Assembly: GCA_002393815.1 (NCBI GenBank)
Contig: DGUB01000083.1
Span: forward strand, 1 to 6,863
Source of the DNA: Ruminococcus sp. UBA4321
GTDB taxonomy: Bacteria > Bacillota > Clostridia > Oscillospirales > Ruminococcaceae
Direction: 5' to 3'
DNA length: 6,863 bases
Under the pieces are notes generated by a model. It had not been told where the DNA came from. It saw only the letters and a list, made by a program, of their open reading frames with translations, and did not search any database. Made by a program: the position numbers and the translations under genes. Below, piece by piece: positions 5,788 through 6,863 of this stretch. Position 1 is the first letter of the stretch, and every line of letters starts with the position of its first letter.

Positions 5788-6753
5788 TTATTTCAGGTAA
5801 GTTTCGACATGATAGCGCGGTCTGTGTTTGGATTCGAGGTAAATTTTTCCGATATATTCACCGACAACGCCGATACTGAGCATTTGCAGACCGCCGATTG
5901 CCCATACGGAAACAACCGTAGACGACCAGCCGTGAATGGTATGCCCTGTAAAATGCTGAATCAGGATATAAATCAGCATAATGATGCTGATAATAAAAAT
6001 GGCAAATCCCAGCCCTGTAATCATCCGGATAGGCTTGACGGAAAGCGAAGTAATGCCTTCAAAAGCAAAACTGAGCATTTTGGGGAGCGGATATTTGGAT
6101 TCGCCCTGCATTCTGGGAGTGCGGGCATAGTAGACTTCTGCTGTTTTGAATCCAATCATAGGGACTAATCCGCGGAGAAAGAGATTGACCTCTTCATATT
6201 CGGAAAGTTCTTCCAGAGCGCGGCGGCTCATCAGTCTGTAATCTGCATGATTATAGACAAGTTCCACTCCCATGAGGTTCATGAGCTTATAGAAACCCTG
6301 TGCAGTATTGCGCTTGAATGCAGTATCTGTTTTGCGCTGACTGCGCACACCATAGACGATTTCGCATCCTTCCTGATATTTCTGAATCATTTCGTCTATC
6401 GCGTTGATATCGTCCTGCAAATCAGCATCCATAGAGATGACAGCATCACATTCATTGCGGACGGTGAGCATTCCGGCGAGCAGAGCGGACTGATGACCAA
6501 AGTTCCGGGAGAGCTTCACACCGGAGAACAGCGGATTCTGTTCATGAAGCTGTTCAATAATATTCCAGGTATTGTCTTTTGAGCCGTCATTGACGAGAAT
6601 CACATGACTTTCCGGAGAAATTTTTTCTGCTTCTATAAGCGAATTCATTTTTTCGGTTAATTTCTGAGCCGTGACAGGAAGGGCTTCTTCTTCGTTATAG
6701 CAGGGAATGACGAGATAGAGAACGGGCAGTTCAGGATGAATCATATATTGCAT
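5788..6753 (-). CDS. GT2 glycosyltransferase, polyprenyl-phosphate sugar transferase type (GtrB/DPM1-like)
   Basis: This 321-residue enzyme should move a sugar from a nucleotide donor to a lipid phosphate such as undecaprenyl phosphate at the inner face of the membrane, for later use in a surface glycan or protein modification. The GT-A domain covers about 10-230: VIPCYNEEEALP at 15-26, VNDGSKDNT at 54-62, RNFGHQSALLAG at 83-94 and the metal-binding DADLQD at 109-114. GESKYPLPKM (217-226) is typical of the GtrB/DPM1-like subgroup. Two membrane segments follow (about 245-266 and 279-301), then the basic tail YLESKHRPRY, also typical of that subgroup. Length fits the family. No strong ribosome binding site precedes the ATG at 6753, but the upstream stop codon ends two bases earlier, so translation is probably coupled; ATG at 6744 is an alternative start. 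The sugar and final acceptor cannot be read from the sequence. Confidence 0.93.
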   Translation of the reverse strand: MQYMIHPELPVLYLVIPCYNEEEALPVTAQKLTEKMNSLIEAEKISPESHVILVNDGSKDNTWNIIEQLHEQNPLFSGVKLSRNFGHQSALLAGMLTVRNECDAVISMDADLQDDINAIDEMIQKYQEGCEIVYGVRSQRKTDTAFKRNTAQGFYKLMNLMGVELVYNHADYRLMSRRALEELSEYEEVNLFLRGLVPMIGFKTAEVYYARTPRMQGESKYPLPKMLSFAFEGITSLSVKPIRMITGLGFAIFIISIIMLIYILIQHFTGHTIHGWSSTVVSVWAIGGLQMLSIGVVGEYIGKIYLESKHRPRYHVETYLK

Positions 6754-6755
6754 GA

Positions 6756-6863
6756 TTATACTTCAGGCTGATTGGGGTCGGGGTCGGCGAGTTCGGTATC
6801 AGTTGGCTGAGTAGGGTCGGGGTCAGCAAGTTCGGTATCGGTCGGCTGAGTAGGGTCGGGGTC
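6756..6863 (-). CDS. C-terminal end of a protein with acidic Pro/Thr repeats (partial, N-terminus beyond window)
   Basis: Only the last 35 codons and the TAA stop (6758-6756) are inside the window. The tail is two perfect copies of the 13-residue unit DPDPTQPTDTELA, then a shortened third (DPDPNQPEV). The reading frame is supported because the two complete copies differ only at third codon positions. The composition is acidic, Pro/Thr-rich and probably disordered, like linkers or tails of surface-exposed proteins. The stop lies two bases before the glycosyltransferase start, so the two genes are almost certainly in one operon. The body of the protein, and therefore its function, is not visible. 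A membrane protein or partner of the glycosyltransferase is possible but not shown. Confidence 0.75.
   Translation of the reverse strand, partial: DPDPTQPTDTELADPDPTQPTDTELADPDPNQPEV
6786..6863 (-). repeat. Tandem 39-bp coding repeats (two full copies, partial third)
   Basis: Full units lie at 6863-6825 and 6824-6786, and a degenerate third begins at 6785 and runs to the stop. The full copies differ at four positions (CCG/CCA, ACC/ACT, CTT/CTC, GCT/GCC), all synonymous, so both encode the same 13 residues. More copies may lie beyond the window edge. Confidence 0.85.

Overview
The window looks like chromosome of a fibre-degrading Firmicute close to Ruminococcus, of the R. flavefaciens type. 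The strongest evidence is one secreted enzyme that joins a GH11 xylanase, a CBM22 module, a type I dockerin and a CE4 deacetylase. From memory this is the module order of R. flavefaciens XynB. Moderate G+C genes, AT-rich intergenic DNA and sigma-A-like promoters agree. The species is inference.

All five genes lie on the minus strand and are transcribed from high to low coordinates. In transcription order they are: (1) the last 35 codons of a protein with an acidic, Pro/Thr-rich tandem-repeat tail (6863-6756); (2) two bases later, a complete GT2 polyprenyl-phosphate-type glycosyltransferase with two C-terminal membrane segments (6753-5788), closed by a good intrinsic terminator; (3) an HtrA/DegP-like membrane-anchored serine protease with one PDZ domain (5605-4175), with a likely promoter and a downstream hairpin; (4) the dockerin-bearing xylanase/esterase (3936-1834), with its own promoter, a strong ribosome binding site and a 3' hairpin; (5) the first 497 codons of a secreted, coiled-coil-containing protein of unknown function (1491-1, open at the window edge), behind a near-consensus promoter and a structured leader of about 125 nt.

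The hairpins and separate promoters suggest at least four transcription units: the GT2 pair, htrA, the xylanase, and the secreted protein. The common theme is the cell envelope and exterior: glycan transfer, quality control of exported proteins, xylan deconstruction by a presumed cellulosome component, and a secreted protein. No functional link beyond that is shown. I see no RNA genes, mobile elements, CRISPR array or phage genes.

The most notable signals are an A9 tract in the linker between the dockerin and the esterase, where either one-base slip meets a stop within a few codons; the leader of the secreted protein, with a long near-perfect inverted repeat that also forms two AAACGTTT palindromes 33 bp apart just downstream of a strong promoter; and 39-bp coding repeats whose copies differ only at synonymous sites.
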